Source: an uncultured Pedosphaera sp. (lineage in GTDB: Bacteria; Verrucomicrobiota; Verrucomicrobiia; Limisphaerales; Pedosphaeraceae). Taken from it: 64,000 nt of DNA. This document shows positions 1-10,732 of this stretch, one piece after another (the stretch's first letter is position 1; every line of letters begins with the position of its first letter). The stretch covers positions 124,001 to 188,000 of the forward strand of contig CAIXFN010000081.1 of the NCBI GenBank assembly GCA_903918755.1. The letters are read 5' to 3'. The position numbers were made by a program, and so were the translations under genes. The notes below the pieces were generated by a model, which did not search any database, was not told where the DNA came from, and saw nothing but the letters and a program-made list of their open reading frames with translations.

Positions 1-1
1 A

Positions 2-1783
2 CAAAAGCAGTTGGTCGGCGAACACCTGGCCAAATTGCTCAAGAGCCGGATCGCGTTCCATCATAGCGGACTAAGTTATGGGGCTCGTGCGGGCGTCATC
101 GAGCCGTTGGCCAAGGCGGGGCAACTCCGCATTGTCGTCGCCACCATGGGACTGGCCGCCGGCATCAATTTCTCCCTGCGCAGTGTGGCCCTGGCCGGCG
201 CCTCCTACCGGCGGGACCAGGTGGAACAACCGCTCAAATCGGACGAGATTTTGCAAATGTTCGGCCGGGCCGGCCGGCGCGGATTGGACGAAACCGGTTA
301 CGTGCTGATCACGGCAAATGAGTTGCGTTTGCTCGACGCGCATGCCGGCCACCTGGCGCGCAGCGCCGCGGTGGATTGGAGCGCGCTCCTGGGGCTGATG
401 ACCCTGGCGGCCCAAAACCACCGCGATCCGTTCCGGGAGGCCGTGCGCGTCCAGGAGCGCCTTTTCACCACCAAGCCCATCGTGCTCGGCGTCGAGGAAT
501 CCCTGAAGCATCCCGAGGTCCCCTGCGGTTTGAAAACCGATGCCGAGCGCGCGCGGCATGTCCGGCAGTTCGACCGGGAATTCCTGAACAGCCGCGACGA
601 ATGGGAACGGTTCACCACCCAGACGGAAAAGCCGTTGCGCGAGATCTTCATTCGCCCGCCGTTGGCGGCCGACGCCCCACCAGCGACCGCGGAGCCGGCC
701 GCGCTGCCGCCCAGCACGCAAGTGCCCCTGCGTCCGCTACTGACGGAAACGGCCGCGCTGGAAAAGATCGGGACTGGCACATTAGTCGCAGTCGGCACGA
801 CCGGGGAACCGGGAACCGCACCGGCCGCGCCGGTTTACGGACGGAGCTTCGCCGTGGCGGACCGCCTGGTGGACGACCGGGTGTTGATCGCCAAATGGAT
901 CCGCCGGATGACGGATTGGCACGGGCGCCAGGCCCCGCTGGCCGTCTGGCGCGCCGAAATCGCACCCCTGGTGGCGGCGGGGTTGACCAAATTGCGCACG
1001 CCGCTGGTGCGGTTCGTCGAGGAACCCGGGCGAATCCTGGCGGAGGTCAGCCTGGCGGAATTGCCGATGCGGGTCCCGCTTGACCGGCATGGCGTGCCGC
1101 TTTGGAAACCACCCACCCGGGAGGTATTGCAACGCGATTGCGCCCGCTGTGAACTGGTCACCACCTGCCGGCAACTCCCCACGAGCACCGGCACCGCCTT
1201 GCTCTGGCGGCGCCTCGGCCTGGTGGATGCCGCGGGCGTGCCCACCCGTCGGGGGCAGATTGTCAGCTTTTTCTCGCAAGGGGACGGGCTCGCCATCGCG
1301 GCTGCGCTGGAGGATGCCCGCTACCCGTTGACGGAACTCGTCTATGACCTGGCCAACCTGGATGCGGGTTTCCGTTTTTGCGGTGACGAAAACCGCTGGG
1401 CGGGGCGGCTGGCAATCGCCTGCCACCAGCTCTTTGGCCTGCAATCCATCCCGGGTTATCTGGAAAATGGCACCCCACCCAAATACGGTTCCGGGGCGGA
1501 ACAAGTGGTGACTTCGGTCCACCAGAATCCGCTGAACAAACATCAATGGGTCACCGACCTGGTGGGCACCGGGGACATTGATCGCATCATTATCGAGTGG
1601 CGCAGCCTCCTCCGACAAATCGCCCATGCCCCGGAACTGGAATGGACGCGTTGGCAGGAATTACAAAAACTGGCCAGGGGGATGCTGAACGAAACCGAAT
1701 CCCCGACCCTGACCAATCTGCCGCCGCTGGAATATCACCAGACCAAACGGGTGGATCACCGCCTGCAACTGCGCCGCCACTAA
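2..1783 (+). CDS. Ski2/HelQ-like superfamily 2 helicase, C-terminal part (5' end outside window)
   Basis: The reading frame is already open at the first bases, so this is the C-terminal part of a longer protein. The visible start holds the second RecA-like domain of an SF2 helicase: FHHSGLSYGAR, then ATMGLAAGINF (motif V) and QMFGRAGRRGLD (motif VI with the arginine finger). This pattern is typical of Ski2-like and HelQ/PolQ helicases that use ATP to unwind nucleic acid. The remaining roughly 450 residues are less conserved and contain a short cysteine group (CARCELVTTC, codons around 1138-1170) that might bind metal. The N-terminal ATPase motifs lie outside the window. A hairpin terminator just after the stop belongs mainly to efp on the other strand. 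The helicase class is secure; the subfamily is not. Confidence 0.8.
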   Translation, partial: QKQLVGEHLAKLLKSRIAFHHSGLSYGARAGVIEPLAKAGQLRIVVATMGLAAGINFSLRSVALAGASYRRDQVEQPLKSDEILQMFGRAGRRGLDETGYVLITANELRLLDAHAGHLARSAAVDWSALLGLMTLAAQNHRDPFREAVRVQERLFTTKPIVLGVEESLKHPEVPCGLKTDAERARHVRQFDREFLNSRDEWERFTTQTEKPLREIFIRPPLAADAPPATAEPAALPPSTQVPLRPLLTETAALEKIGTGTLVAVGTTGEPGTAPAAPVYGRSFAVADRLVDDRVLIAKWIRRMTDWHGRQAPLAVWRAEIAPLVAAGLTKLRTPLVRFVEEPGRILAEVSLAELPMRVPLDRHGVPLWKPPTREVLQRDCARCELVTTCRQLPTSTGTALLWRRLGLVDAAGVPTRRGQIVSFFSQGDGLAIAAALEDARYPLTELVYDLANLDAGFRFCGDENRWAGRLAIACHQLFGLQSIPGYLENGTPPKYGSGAEQVVTSVHQNPLNKHQWVTDLVGTGDIDRIIIEWRSLLRQIAHAPELEWTRWQELQKLARGMLNETESPTLTNLPPLEYHQTKRVDHRLQLRRH

Positions 1784-1817
1784 AAAAAACCGGCGGCCGG
1801 AATAATCCAGCCGCCGG
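1782..1817 (-). terminator. Rho-independent terminator of efp
   Basis: Arms CCGGCGGCCGG (1790-1800) and CCAGCCGCCGG (1807-1817) pair around AATAAT with one mismatch. On the minus strand the hairpin is followed by a run of eight T (complement of the A run 1782-1789). It sits about 20 bases past the efp stop and directly after the convergent helicase stop. Confidence 0.8.
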
Positions 1818-1836
1818 GCGTAAATTCAGGCAGGCG

Positions 1837-2394
1837 TCAGGCGCGCTCCATGTATTTGCCGGTGCGCGTGTCGATCTTCAGCTTCTCGCCGGTCTTGATG
1901 AACAGCGGGGCCTGGACGGTAATGCCGGTTTCCATGATGACGGCCTTTTGGACGTTGTTGGCCGAATCCCCGCGGACGCCTTCGGGCGCATCCGATACTT
2001 TCAGCACCACGCTGGAGGGCAGTTCAATCGAAACCGCCTTTTCTTCCACGAAGGTCATGGTCACCTGGGCGTTTTCCACCAGGAAATTCATGGCGTCGCC
2101 GACGATTTCGGGCGCGAGGGTGACGGTTTCGTAAGTTTCGGGATCAGAGAACACAAAATCTTCCCCATCCTTATAGCTGTACTCCATCTTGCGGGTCATC
2201 ATCGGGACGACCTCGATCTTTTCCGTGGAGCTGAAGCGCACGTCCGAGGACTTGCCAGTCTTGATGCTGCGGATGCTCGCCTGCACAAAGGCCCGGAGAT
2301 TGCCCGGGGTGCGGTGTTGACTGTCGAGCACCACGGCGATATCGCCATTATAATTGATCGCCATCCCGCGGCGAAGGTCATTTGCTGTAGCCAT
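1837..2394 (-). CDS. efp: Translation elongation factor P
   Basis: This 185-residue protein has the usual EF-P length and three-domain layout: a KOW-like N-terminal domain, a central OB domain and a C-terminal OB domain ending GEKLKIDTRTGKYMERA. EF-P binds between the P and E sites of the ribosome and relieves stalling at polyproline stretches. The domain I loop reads HRTPGNLRAF (residues 27-36). The position of E. coli Lys34 in PGKGQAF is Asn32 here, and the only basic residue at the tip is Arg34. No EF-P-modifying gene (epmA, epmB, earP) is seen in the window. The start ATANDLRRGMAINYNGD resembles YeiP/EfpL, so this may be an EfpL-like subtype. The gene appears monocistronic, with a terminator on its 3' side. 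Confidence 0.95.
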   Translation of the reverse strand: MATANDLRRGMAINYNGDIAVVLDSQHRTPGNLRAFVQASIRSIKTGKSSDVRFSSTEKIEVVPMMTRKMEYSYKDGEDFVFSDPETYETVTLAPEIVGDAMNFLVENAQVTMTFVEEKAVSIELPSSVVLKVSDAPEGVRGDSANNVQKAVIMETGITVQAPLFIKTGEKLKIDTRTGKYMERA

Positions 2395-2515
2395 AAACTA
2401 GATTTCGAAAGCGTTTGCGCCGTCCTTCAAGGTCGGCGAATTGTGGAAAGTAGCCAAACCACGCCTGAATGCAAGCCCGGAATTACCCGGGAGGGACGAT
2501 TTTCAGCGGCGGCGG

Positions 2516-3391
2516 CTAGCGCCACAGGCCCGCGCCTTCAGTGCGGCGGGGTTTGCCATCCAAGCCGCGCCAGATGGGGGTTGGCTTGGCCACGTGGTGC
2601 GTGGTGCGCCGGGTGGAGTCTTCCAAAGTGTACAATGAATAATCGAACGGTTTCTGAAAAAACGTCCCACTGGCCAGCAGGCGCACGCGGTGCCAGGCCA
2701 CAAAGGCCGGCTGGAATTTCCGGATATACGCCGGCATCATGCCATTTGTAACCTCTTTTTCCCGGATCGCGTTGGGCTTGAGGTTCATGTTGTCGCCGGT
2801 TTCGGTGAAGATGGAGGTGTAAAAGGGAACGATTCCCGCCCGCACGCCACGGCGCGCCATGTCCAGGAACCAATGGACATCGCCCAGGTCCCGCCATTTG
2901 GCATCGAAGTACAATTGTTTTTCCTCCAGCACCCGCTGGCGGAGGAACGCGGCGCAGGTCAGGATGGGCAGACGCACCCAAAGATGCTTCTCCCGGGGCA
3001 TCAGGGATCGCCGGTGACACATGTAGTTCCCGGCCGGATCCACCACCACGGTGTGGGCCACAAACAAATCGATGTCCGGGTGGGCGTCCGCGTATGCCTG
3101 CACCGCCTTTAACGCGCCGGGCAAATACTGCTCGTCGCAATTCAGATAAGCCACGATGTCGCCCTGGGCGCGTTTCCAGCCCCGATTGATGGCGTCGTAC
3201 ATCCCCTTGTCCTTCTCGATAAACGCCTGCACCCGGCGGTCGTGCGGGAGCCAATCCTTGGTCTCATCATCCGAGCAGGCATCCTGCACGATGTGTTCAA
3301 AAGAGACGCCCTGCTGGTCCGCCACGGAGGCGATGCACAGTTTGAGCCACTTGGAATTGCGGAAACTGGGGGTGACAATCGTGAAGTTCAT
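2516..3391 (-). CDS. Family 2 glycosyltransferase
   Basis: The 291-residue product begins MNFTIVTPSFRNSKWLKLCIASVADQ, a classic GT-A fold start. It continues with HIVQDACSDDET and DKGMYDAINRGWKRAQGDIVAYLNCDEQ, in which the metal-binding acidic motif (DxD type) appears as NCDEQ. Such enzymes transfer a sugar from a nucleotide donor, usually on the cytoplasmic face during exopolysaccharide or O-antigen assembly. The ATG at 3391 is preferred to upstream codons because the family consensus starts there. It lies 25 bases downstream of the GT4 gene on the same strand and near a WecG-type gene, so the three probably serve one polysaccharide. The substrate cannot be read from sequence. Confidence 0.88.
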   Translation of the reverse strand: MNFTIVTPSFRNSKWLKLCIASVADQQGVSFEHIVQDACSDDETKDWLPHDRRVQAFIEKDKGMYDAINRGWKRAQGDIVAYLNCDEQYLPGALKAVQAYADAHPDIDLFVAHTVVVDPAGNYMCHRRSLMPREKHLWVRLPILTCAAFLRQRVLEEKQLYFDAKWRDLGDVHWFLDMARRGVRAGIVPFYTSIFTETGDNMNLKPNAIREKEVTNGMMPAYIRKFQPAFVAWHRVRLLASGTFFQKPFDYSLYTLEDSTRRTTHHVAKPTPIWRGLDGKPRRTEGAGLWR

Positions 3392-3416
3392 GCGGCGGAA
3401 AAAAAGGGCGCCCGGA

Positions 3417-4658
3417 TCAAGCCTCGGTCGTGCGGATGGCATCGGCCAAAGCGCGCAAGTGCTGCTCCAAAACGAAATTTTGCAGGAATTTTTGCCGGTA
3501 AAGGGTGGCTGGCTCGCGCGCCCCGAGACTTTGGAGCAGTTTGGCGGCCACCTGATCCGGCGCCCGGACGCCCACAAAATAGGCGTAATCCCGGGGAAAG
3601 ATTTCTGGAATGCCCCGCCACCGGGTGGTCAGGGCCGGCAGACCGAAGGCAATGGCTTCAATCAGGTTGGCCGGTTGATTCTCGTTTTGGTAGTAGCTCG
3701 GGAAACAAAACAAATCCGCTTCGGCGAAGGCCCGGAATTTGGCCTCCGTCGTCACATAACCAAGGAATTTGATGCTCTTCTGCAATTCCGGATGGGCCAC
3801 CAACGCGTCGAATTCCTGCCGCTCCGCGGGGTCCATGAACTGGCCGATGACCACGAGTTCCAGCGAAAACGGCGAACCGGTCGCGCGCAATTGCTCGTTG
3901 GCCAGCCGCACGCCGTGCACGGAGTCGAACAGGCCCTTGTCGCGGGTGCAATGGGCCACGTACAAAATCCGGAGCATCTGCGGATCACCACCCGTCCCGG
4001 CCAGATCGCCGGCCGCCAGTTTGCCGCCGTCGGCCAGCTTGAGGCGCGCGGCCAGGCGGGCGCTGCGCCGGGGCAGGATGGCCCGGTCAAAATCGGGACA
4101 GGGATCCGGAATGCCGTTGTTGACCAGGGTAATGGCCTTGGGCAGGAATTTGCTGGCGTCGCCTTTGCTGTAATCGGACAGCACGATACTCAGGTCCACC
4201 GCCCCCATCCGGCGGAAGGTCATGGTCCGCGCCCGCATCTGCACATGGGTCTCCAGCCAGTTCCCCAGCCCGGCGGCATGCCAGTGGAGAATCACCTTTT
4301 TGAAAAACGGCCGACACAAGGCCATCACCATCCAATCCCGGTATAAGGCCGAGCGTTTGCCCGGAGCCGGCACGTAATACATCGTGGTGACGCCATAACG
4401 GTAACGGCACCAGATCGCCTGAAAACAATATCCCAGCAGCAGCAGTACTTTACCCGGCCGCAGGCCGCCGATGTCGTCCATCCGCTTGGAAACGCGGGCG
4501 TTGACGTGGTAGCACTCCAGTCCATACGGGTTCTGCGCCGCGGCGGCGGAGCGCGCGGCTTTTCTCTGGTCCCCGCCAAAACCATTCAGCATCAGCTGAA
4601 TCATGTAGCTTTGGCCGTGGTGCGGCGGGGGCGTATGGGCAAAAACCAGCAATTTCAT
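3417..4658 (-). CDS. Family 4 (group 1) glycosyltransferase
   Basis: The 413-residue protein has the GT-B layout. The N-terminal Rossmann domain starts MKLLVFAHTPPPHHGQSYM, with the glycine-rich acceptor loop. The C-terminal donor domain begins near RILYVAHCTRDKGLF and contains ADLFCFPSYYQNENQPANLIEAIAFGLP, with the EX7E-like signature of GT4. It should add a sugar to a surface glycan precursor at the membrane. The start at 4658 places the acceptor loop at the very N-terminus, as in the family. It is transcribed towards the GT2 gene and divergently from the GT26 gene; the shared 152-base intergenic region likely holds promoters for both directions. Confidence 0.9.
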   Translation of the reverse strand: MKLLVFAHTPPPHHGQSYMIQLMLNGFGGDQRKAARSAAAAQNPYGLECYHVNARVSKRMDDIGGLRPGKVLLLLGYCFQAIWCRYRYGVTTMYYVPAPGKRSALYRDWMVMALCRPFFKKVILHWHAAGLGNWLETHVQMRARTMTFRRMGAVDLSIVLSDYSKGDASKFLPKAITLVNNGIPDPCPDFDRAILPRRSARLAARLKLADGGKLAAGDLAGTGGDPQMLRILYVAHCTRDKGLFDSVHGVRLANEQLRATGSPFSLELVVIGQFMDPAERQEFDALVAHPELQKSIKFLGYVTTEAKFRAFAEADLFCFPSYYQNENQPANLIEAIAFGLPALTTRWRGIPEIFPRDYAYFVGVRAPDQVAAKLLQSLGAREPATLYRQKFLQNFVLEQHLRALADAIRTTEA

Positions 4659-4810
4659 CAAATCGCTGGAGAGGGCGCCTGAAGAAGGGCAGGCACCCGA
4701 CCGAGCGTGCCGCGAATCTAGCCAAGGGGAGGCGGAAAGTGAAGAAATTTGTTGCGTGCCTTTCGCGCCCGGCTTTCCTATCTTCGCGCCGTGCAAACGG
4801 AAGCCACCGC

Positions 4811-5581
4811 ATGAGTGCGTACAAAATCCTCGGAACCCGGGTGCTGGCCACCTCGTATCAGGGGCTGGCCGCGCAATTTTTGGAATGGTCCCGCCTGCCG
4901 CGGCCGAGTCTCGTGGAATTTGCGAACACCCAAATCGTCACGATGGCCCGGCACGACCCCGAATTTCAAGCGGTGATGGCGGACTTTGACCAGGTCATCC
5001 CCGATGGCATGCCGCTGATTTGGTGCATGAACACCCGGGGGGCGAAATTGCGCGACCGGGTTTACGGTCCCACGTTTTTGCGGGAGTTCCTGACTTCCGT
5101 ACCGCCCCAGTATACACACTATCTTCTGGGGGGATCGGTGGAGATCGCCACCCGTCTGCGGGAACGTTTTTCGCAGGCCAATCCCGGGATCCGCTTTGTG
5201 GGTTCCTTTCACGGCCGTTGTTTGCCGGATGGCCGTCTGGCAGGGGCCGCGGAACAGGCGGTGGTGGAGGAAATCAACCGCCTTTCCCCGGATTTCATCT
5301 GGGTCAGCTTCGGTGCGCCCAAGCAGGAATTGTGGGCGAAATTGCACCACCAGCAGATCGCCCGCGGAGTCATTGCCGCGGTGGGGTTTGCGTTTGACGT
5401 GAATGCCGGGGTGAAACCCGACGCGCCGGACTGGATGCAACGCCGCGGCTTGACCTGGGTATTCCGGCTTTGTTCGGAGCCGCGCCGCCTGGCCACCCGC
5501 TATTTTCGCTGGAATTCCCTCTTCCTTTGGTACCTGCTCCGGGACGGCCTCCGGGGCCGTGCGGTAATTCGCGGTAGCTGA
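4811..5581 (+). CDS. WecG/TagA/CpsF family glycosyltransferase (GT26)
   Basis: The 256-residue product matches the WecG/TagA family, which transfers N-acetylmannosamine or related sugars to lipid-linked acceptors in enterobacterial common antigen, teichoic acid or exopolysaccharide synthesis. Visible hallmarks are FANTQIVTMARHDPEF, FDQVIPDGMPLIW, the nucleotide-sugar region HYLLGGSVEIA and the conserved VSFGAPKQELW, followed by GFAFDVNAGVKPDAPDWMQRRGLTW. The ATG at 4811 (MSAYKILGTRV) fits the family start better than upstream codons. The short basic C-terminal tail (WYLLRDGLRGRAV) probably mediates membrane contact. The sugar specificity is not known. Confidence 0.92.
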   Translation: MSAYKILGTRVLATSYQGLAAQFLEWSRLPRPSLVEFANTQIVTMARHDPEFQAVMADFDQVIPDGMPLIWCMNTRGAKLRDRVYGPTFLREFLTSVPPQYTHYLLGGSVEIATRLRERFSQANPGIRFVGSFHGRCLPDGRLAGAAEQAVVEEINRLSPDFIWVSFGAPKQELWAKLHHQQIARGVIAAVGFAFDVNAGVKPDAPDWMQRRGLTWVFRLCSEPRRLATRYFRWNSLFLWYLLRDGLRGRAVIRGS

Positions 5582-5635
5582 ATCAGCGGGGATGGTGTAG
5601 GGTCTGATAGCGGATTCAGCCGCGCGGCAGACTCT

Positions 5636-7063
5636 ATGACTTCATCGCACTTGGCCTTCCTTTTCCTCGGCCCATTGATGGCAGCGCTCACGGTGGGAGC
5701 TCAACCCGGTCCCCGGGTGGTGCTGTCGCCCGTCCCGCCGCTCTCGCCCGCCCTGGAGGACGTCGTCCGCCTGGTGGAGTCCGGCATCGACGAAAATGTC
5801 ACCCTGGCCTTCATTCGGGACACGCACACGCCGTATCAGTTGACCGCGCAGACGATTCCTTACCTCCGTGATCTCGGCATCAGCGTGGCCTTGTTGACGG
5901 CCATGCTGGATCAAGATCGCCAATGGTTGGATGCCGCCCCGGCCCGGTCAGAACCCATCCGGCTGACTCCCCCAACCGCCGCCCCGCTTCCCCCGCCCGT
6001 CCCGGACGAAACGCCGGAACCCCGGGAGTATGAAACGAACGCGGCGCCCGCGGTGGCCACGTTTTACGACCAGTTGTCCCCGTTCGGGACTTGGGCGGTA
6101 ATTCCGGAAGTGGGTTGGTGCTGGCAGCCGCGCGCCGTTGTCTTCAATCCCGGTTGGCGGCCCTATGGCGACGGCGGTCATTGGGTTTACACGGACGCCG
6201 GCTGGTTTTGGCAATCAGACTATTCCTGGGGCGCGGCGACCTTTCATTACGGCCGGTGGCATCGCGATGAGCGGTCCGGCTGGGTCTGGGTGCCGGATTC
6301 CCAATGGGGCCCCGCCTGGGTGACCTGGCGGAAGTCCGGCCAGATTTGTGGCTGGGCCCCCCTCCCCCCCGGAGCCGGCTTTACCCCGGCGGAAGGCTAC
6401 TGGTTCCACGGCCGGCCGGTCGGTCCGGACTGTGGCTTTGAGTTGCCCGAGGACGCTTATAGCTTTGTGGAACTGACGGATTTTTCCAACCGTGAACTGG
6501 TCCGGCCCCGCCTGGCCTCCCCGGCGGTGCACCTGCTCTTCAGCCGGACCACGGTGGTCAACAGCCTGGCCGCTTCCGCCGGAGTCGTCAGCACCAACCG
6601 CGGCAGCCCGTTGGCGTCGCTCCGGGTTTCCCCACCCGGGGAAGGCCGCGCGGCCCGCCTTCAGCAACCCCGGCATTATCCGGTCCGCGCCCAGCGCGTG
6701 AATGCCCAACATCCCTTGATTCAACACGCCACCCTGGTGCCACCCGCGCCCGCGAATCGGGCGTGGCTGCCCCTGGCGCAATCGGATGGCGGGATCGCGC
6801 CGGCTACCTTCCCGGGGCCTTCCGGGCAACCTCCCCAGCCGGAATTCGGCCCCCTCGCCCGCCTCTCGGAGAGCCGCCCCCCCTCGCCCGGTGCCGCTAA
6901 TCCGCCCGCTCTGAACCCGGCCGCTCCGCCCGTTCCCCGCGGATCCGGCCTTTTCCTGCCGACCGTGCTCCCGGCCAATCCCCGGATTTACGTCCCCCGG
7001 CTGCTGCCTCGTCCGGCGGCTCCCAATCCCAATCCAACTGAAGGGTGGACGAAACGTCCGTGA
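5636..7063 (+). CDS. Secreted DUF6600-type tryptophan-rich protein
   Basis: A hydrophobic leader (MTSSHLAFLFLGPLMAALTVGAQ) indicates export. Residues about 30-95 form a helical region (DVVRLVESGIDENVTLAFI) seen in many verrucomicrobial secreted proteins. The centre, from YDQLSPFGTWAVIP, contains repeated short W-x-W style units (WVYTDAGWFWQSDYSWG, then WVWVPDSQWGPAWVTW), the pattern of DUF6600. The last 150 residues are rich in Pro, Ala and Arg and look disordered. The function of the family is unknown; a cell-envelope or surface role is inferred from the leader. It stands alone between wecG and rpoD. Confidence 0.75.
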   Translation: MTSSHLAFLFLGPLMAALTVGAQPGPRVVLSPVPPLSPALEDVVRLVESGIDENVTLAFIRDTHTPYQLTAQTIPYLRDLGISVALLTAMLDQDRQWLDAAPARSEPIRLTPPTAAPLPPPVPDETPEPREYETNAAPAVATFYDQLSPFGTWAVIPEVGWCWQPRAVVFNPGWRPYGDGGHWVYTDAGWFWQSDYSWGAATFHYGRWHRDERSGWVWVPDSQWGPAWVTWRKSGQICGWAPLPPGAGFTPAEGYWFHGRPVGPDCGFELPEDAYSFVELTDFSNRELVRPRLASPAVHLLFSRTTVVNSLAASAGVVSTNRGSPLASLRVSPPGEGRAARLQQPRHYPVRAQRVNAQHPLIQHATLVPPAPANRAWLPLAQSDGGIAPATFPGPSGQPPQPEFGPLARLSESRPPSPGAANPPALNPAAPPVPRGSGLFLPTVLPANPRIYVPRLLPRPAAPNPNPTEGWTKRP

Positions 7064-7224
7064 CACCGGCATTCACAGCGGTTCACCGGGGGGCACCATC
7101 GCTTCGCCCGGGTAACCGCATCCCGGATCGATCCCAAAGAAATAACATTGAACATTTGACTTGTCGCCCGGCGCTTGAGAGACTCACGGGCTGCATTGTC
7201 TAGCAGCGATGGAAAGCAGCATTT

Positions 7225-9030
<1,806 letters not shown>

Positions 9031-9060
9031 AAAAGCGCGCCCTTCGGGCGAAGTTGCCCT

Positions 9061-9291
9061 ATGCAACTGGTAACCGTCTCCAGCGCGTTCAATCCCATTG
9101 ACGCGCAAGTCGTCTGCTCCAAGCTGGAAGCAGCCGGCTTCAACGCGGTGATTACAAACGAACTGTCCGCCCTGAGCATCGGTGGCTATGGCTTGGGCGC
9201 GGGCGGCATTCTCGTGCAAGTCCCGGAAGACCAGGTAGCGGAGGCGCGGGAATTGCTCGCCGCCGAACCCCTCCCGCCCAGCTGCGAATGA
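9061..9291 (+). CDS. DUF2007 family small protein
   Basis: This 76-residue protein matches the DUF2007 pattern: an N-terminal strand (LVTVSSAFNPIDAQVVCSKLEAAGF), a helix and a C-terminal VQVPEDQVAEARELL. The fold is ferredoxin-like, and some members are described as putative signal-transducing or PII-like proteins, but no biochemical role is established. Its last four bases overlap the start of glcD (ATGA), so the two are probably cotranslated. It follows rpoD by 30 bases. Confidence 0.8.
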   Translation: MQLVTVSSAFNPIDAQVVCSKLEAAGFNAVITNELSALSIGGYGLGAGGILVQVPEDQVAEARELLAAEPLPPSCE

Positions 9292-10679
9292 ATCCTGCCG
9301 AGTCCACCCCCGCCCCCCTGCTCGCCAAACTGGTCAAACTCCTTCCGCCCGGGGAGGTGGAACTGGATCCGGCCGCCCGGGCGGCCCGCGGCGGTGACAA
9401 ATGGTTTGCCAGTCAGGTGCCCGACGCCGTTGTGCTTCCGGCCACGACGGAATCGGTGTCCCGGACCTTGCGTTTTGCCAATGAGCACGGGATTCCGGTC
9501 ACCGCCCGGGGCGCGGGCCACGGCTATGTGGGCGGTTGCGTGCCCGTGCGGGGCGGCATCGTGCTGGGCTTGGAACGGATGGATCGGATTCTGGAGATCC
9601 ATCCTGGGGATTTTGTGGCCGTCGTCCAACCGGCGGTGAAGACCCTGGCCCTGCAACAAGCCGTGGAACGCCGCGGCCTCTTTTATCCTCCCGACCCCGC
9701 CAGCCGGGCGGATTGTTCCCTCGGTGGCAATATTGCGACCAATGCCGGCGGACCGCGCTGTCTGAAATACGGCGTGACCCGGGATTACGTGCTCGGCCTG
9801 GAAGTCGTCCTGGCAGATGGGACCGTGGCCCGGCTGGGGAGCCGCACGCACAAAAACAAGACCGGTTTCGAACTGACCCGGATGTTCGTGGGCTCGGAAG
9901 GCCTGTTGGGCATCGTTACGGAAGCCACGCTCAAGCTGATTCCCCTGCCCCCGTTCCGCGCCTGCCTGGCGGTGGGATTCGCCAGCATGAAGAACGCGGT
10001 GCGGACCTTGCATGCCATCTTTCGGGCCGGTTTTCTCCCCTGCGCCCTCGAACTGGCGGACGCGTTCACCCTGGCGGCGGCTCGCAAACGCACGGGCAGC
10101 CAGCGGTTGGGCGGTTGCAACGCCCACCTGATCGTGGAACTGGACGGGCAGGAACGGTCCGTTCGGAGCGAGATCCGGACCTTGGCGGCCATTGTGCAAC
10201 CCTTTGAGCCGTTGTTCATGGAACGCGGCTTTGGCAACACCGCCTGCGAGGCGATCTGGCAATTACGAAGGGAGTTTTCCTATGCCTTGCGCGATACGGG
10301 GCTGACCAAGTTGAACGAAGATATCGTGGTGCCCCGCAGCCGGTTGGAAGATCTGTTTCGCTTTGCCGCCCGGTTGCAAAAGCAACACGGTCTGACGGTC
10401 GCCTGCTTCGGCCATGCCGGGGACGGCAACATCCACGTCAATGTCATGGTGGATTTGAAAACCCCGCAAGCGCAGGAACGTTGCGACGCGGCGCTGGATG
10501 AGCTTTTCCAGCAAGTCTTGGCGTGGGGCGGGGTGGTCACCGGCGAACATGGCATCGGCCTGGCCAAGCTCCCCTGGTGGCCGCTCGCCGCCGGGGTGGA
10601 AATGCGGGAACTCCACCGCCGGGTGAAGAACGCCCTGGATCCCCGGGGCATTCTCAATCCGGGCAAGTTCGTGGCGTAA
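9288..10679 (+). CDS. glcD: FAD-binding oxidase, glycolate oxidase GlcD-like
   Basis: The 463-residue flavoprotein has the PCMH-type FAD domain (VVLPATTESVSRTLRFANEHGIPVT, then RGAGHGYVGGCVPVRGGIVL and GGNIATNAGGPRCLKYGVTRDYVLGLEVV). Its C-terminal catalytic domain carries the GlcD/D-lactate dehydrogenase hallmarks CFGHAGDGNIHVNV and GGVVTGEHGIGL. Such enzymes oxidise glycolate or D-lactate to the 2-oxoacid and pass electrons on to partner subunits. GlcE and GlcF partners are not next to it, so the exact 2-hydroxyacid substrate is uncertain. The start overlaps the DUF2007 gene by four bases. Confidence 0.88.
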   Translation: MNPAESTPAPLLAKLVKLLPPGEVELDPAARAARGGDKWFASQVPDAVVLPATTESVSRTLRFANEHGIPVTARGAGHGYVGGCVPVRGGIVLGLERMDRILEIHPGDFVAVVQPAVKTLALQQAVERRGLFYPPDPASRADCSLGGNIATNAGGPRCLKYGVTRDYVLGLEVVLADGTVARLGSRTHKNKTGFELTRMFVGSEGLLGIVTEATLKLIPLPPFRACLAVGFASMKNAVRTLHAIFRAGFLPCALELADAFTLAAARKRTGSQRLGGCNAHLIVELDGQERSVRSEIRTLAAIVQPFEPLFMERGFGNTACEAIWQLRREFSYALRDTGLTKLNEDIVVPRSRLEDLFRFAARLQKQHGLTVACFGHAGDGNIHVNVMVDLKTPQAQERCDAALDELFQQVLAWGGVVTGEHGIGLAKLPWWPLAAGVEMRELHRRVKNALDPRGILNPGKFVA

Positions 10680-10707
10680 AAAAAGCACCGCCCCAAAGGG
10701 CGGTGCT
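10678..10707 (-). terminator. Rho-independent terminator of the RRM protein gene
   Basis: A perfect 10-bp stem AGCACCGCCC (10684-10693) / GGGCGGTGCT (10698-10707) has a four-base loop. On the minus strand it is followed by seven T (complement of 10678-10684). It lies between the convergent glcD and RRM genes, overlaps the glcD stop and may act for both. Confidence 0.85.
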
Positions 10708-10732
10708 GCGTAAAAGACTGATCCCGGAGGGA

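Noticed and set aside
1597-2751. Plus-strand frame of 384 codons across the helicase end and efp
   Set aside because: It crosses a terminator and the antisense of efp; no family similarity.
7064-7224. Promoter of rpoD at TTGACT (7156-7161)
   Set aside because: No acceptable -10 box lies 16-18 bases downstream, so no call was made.
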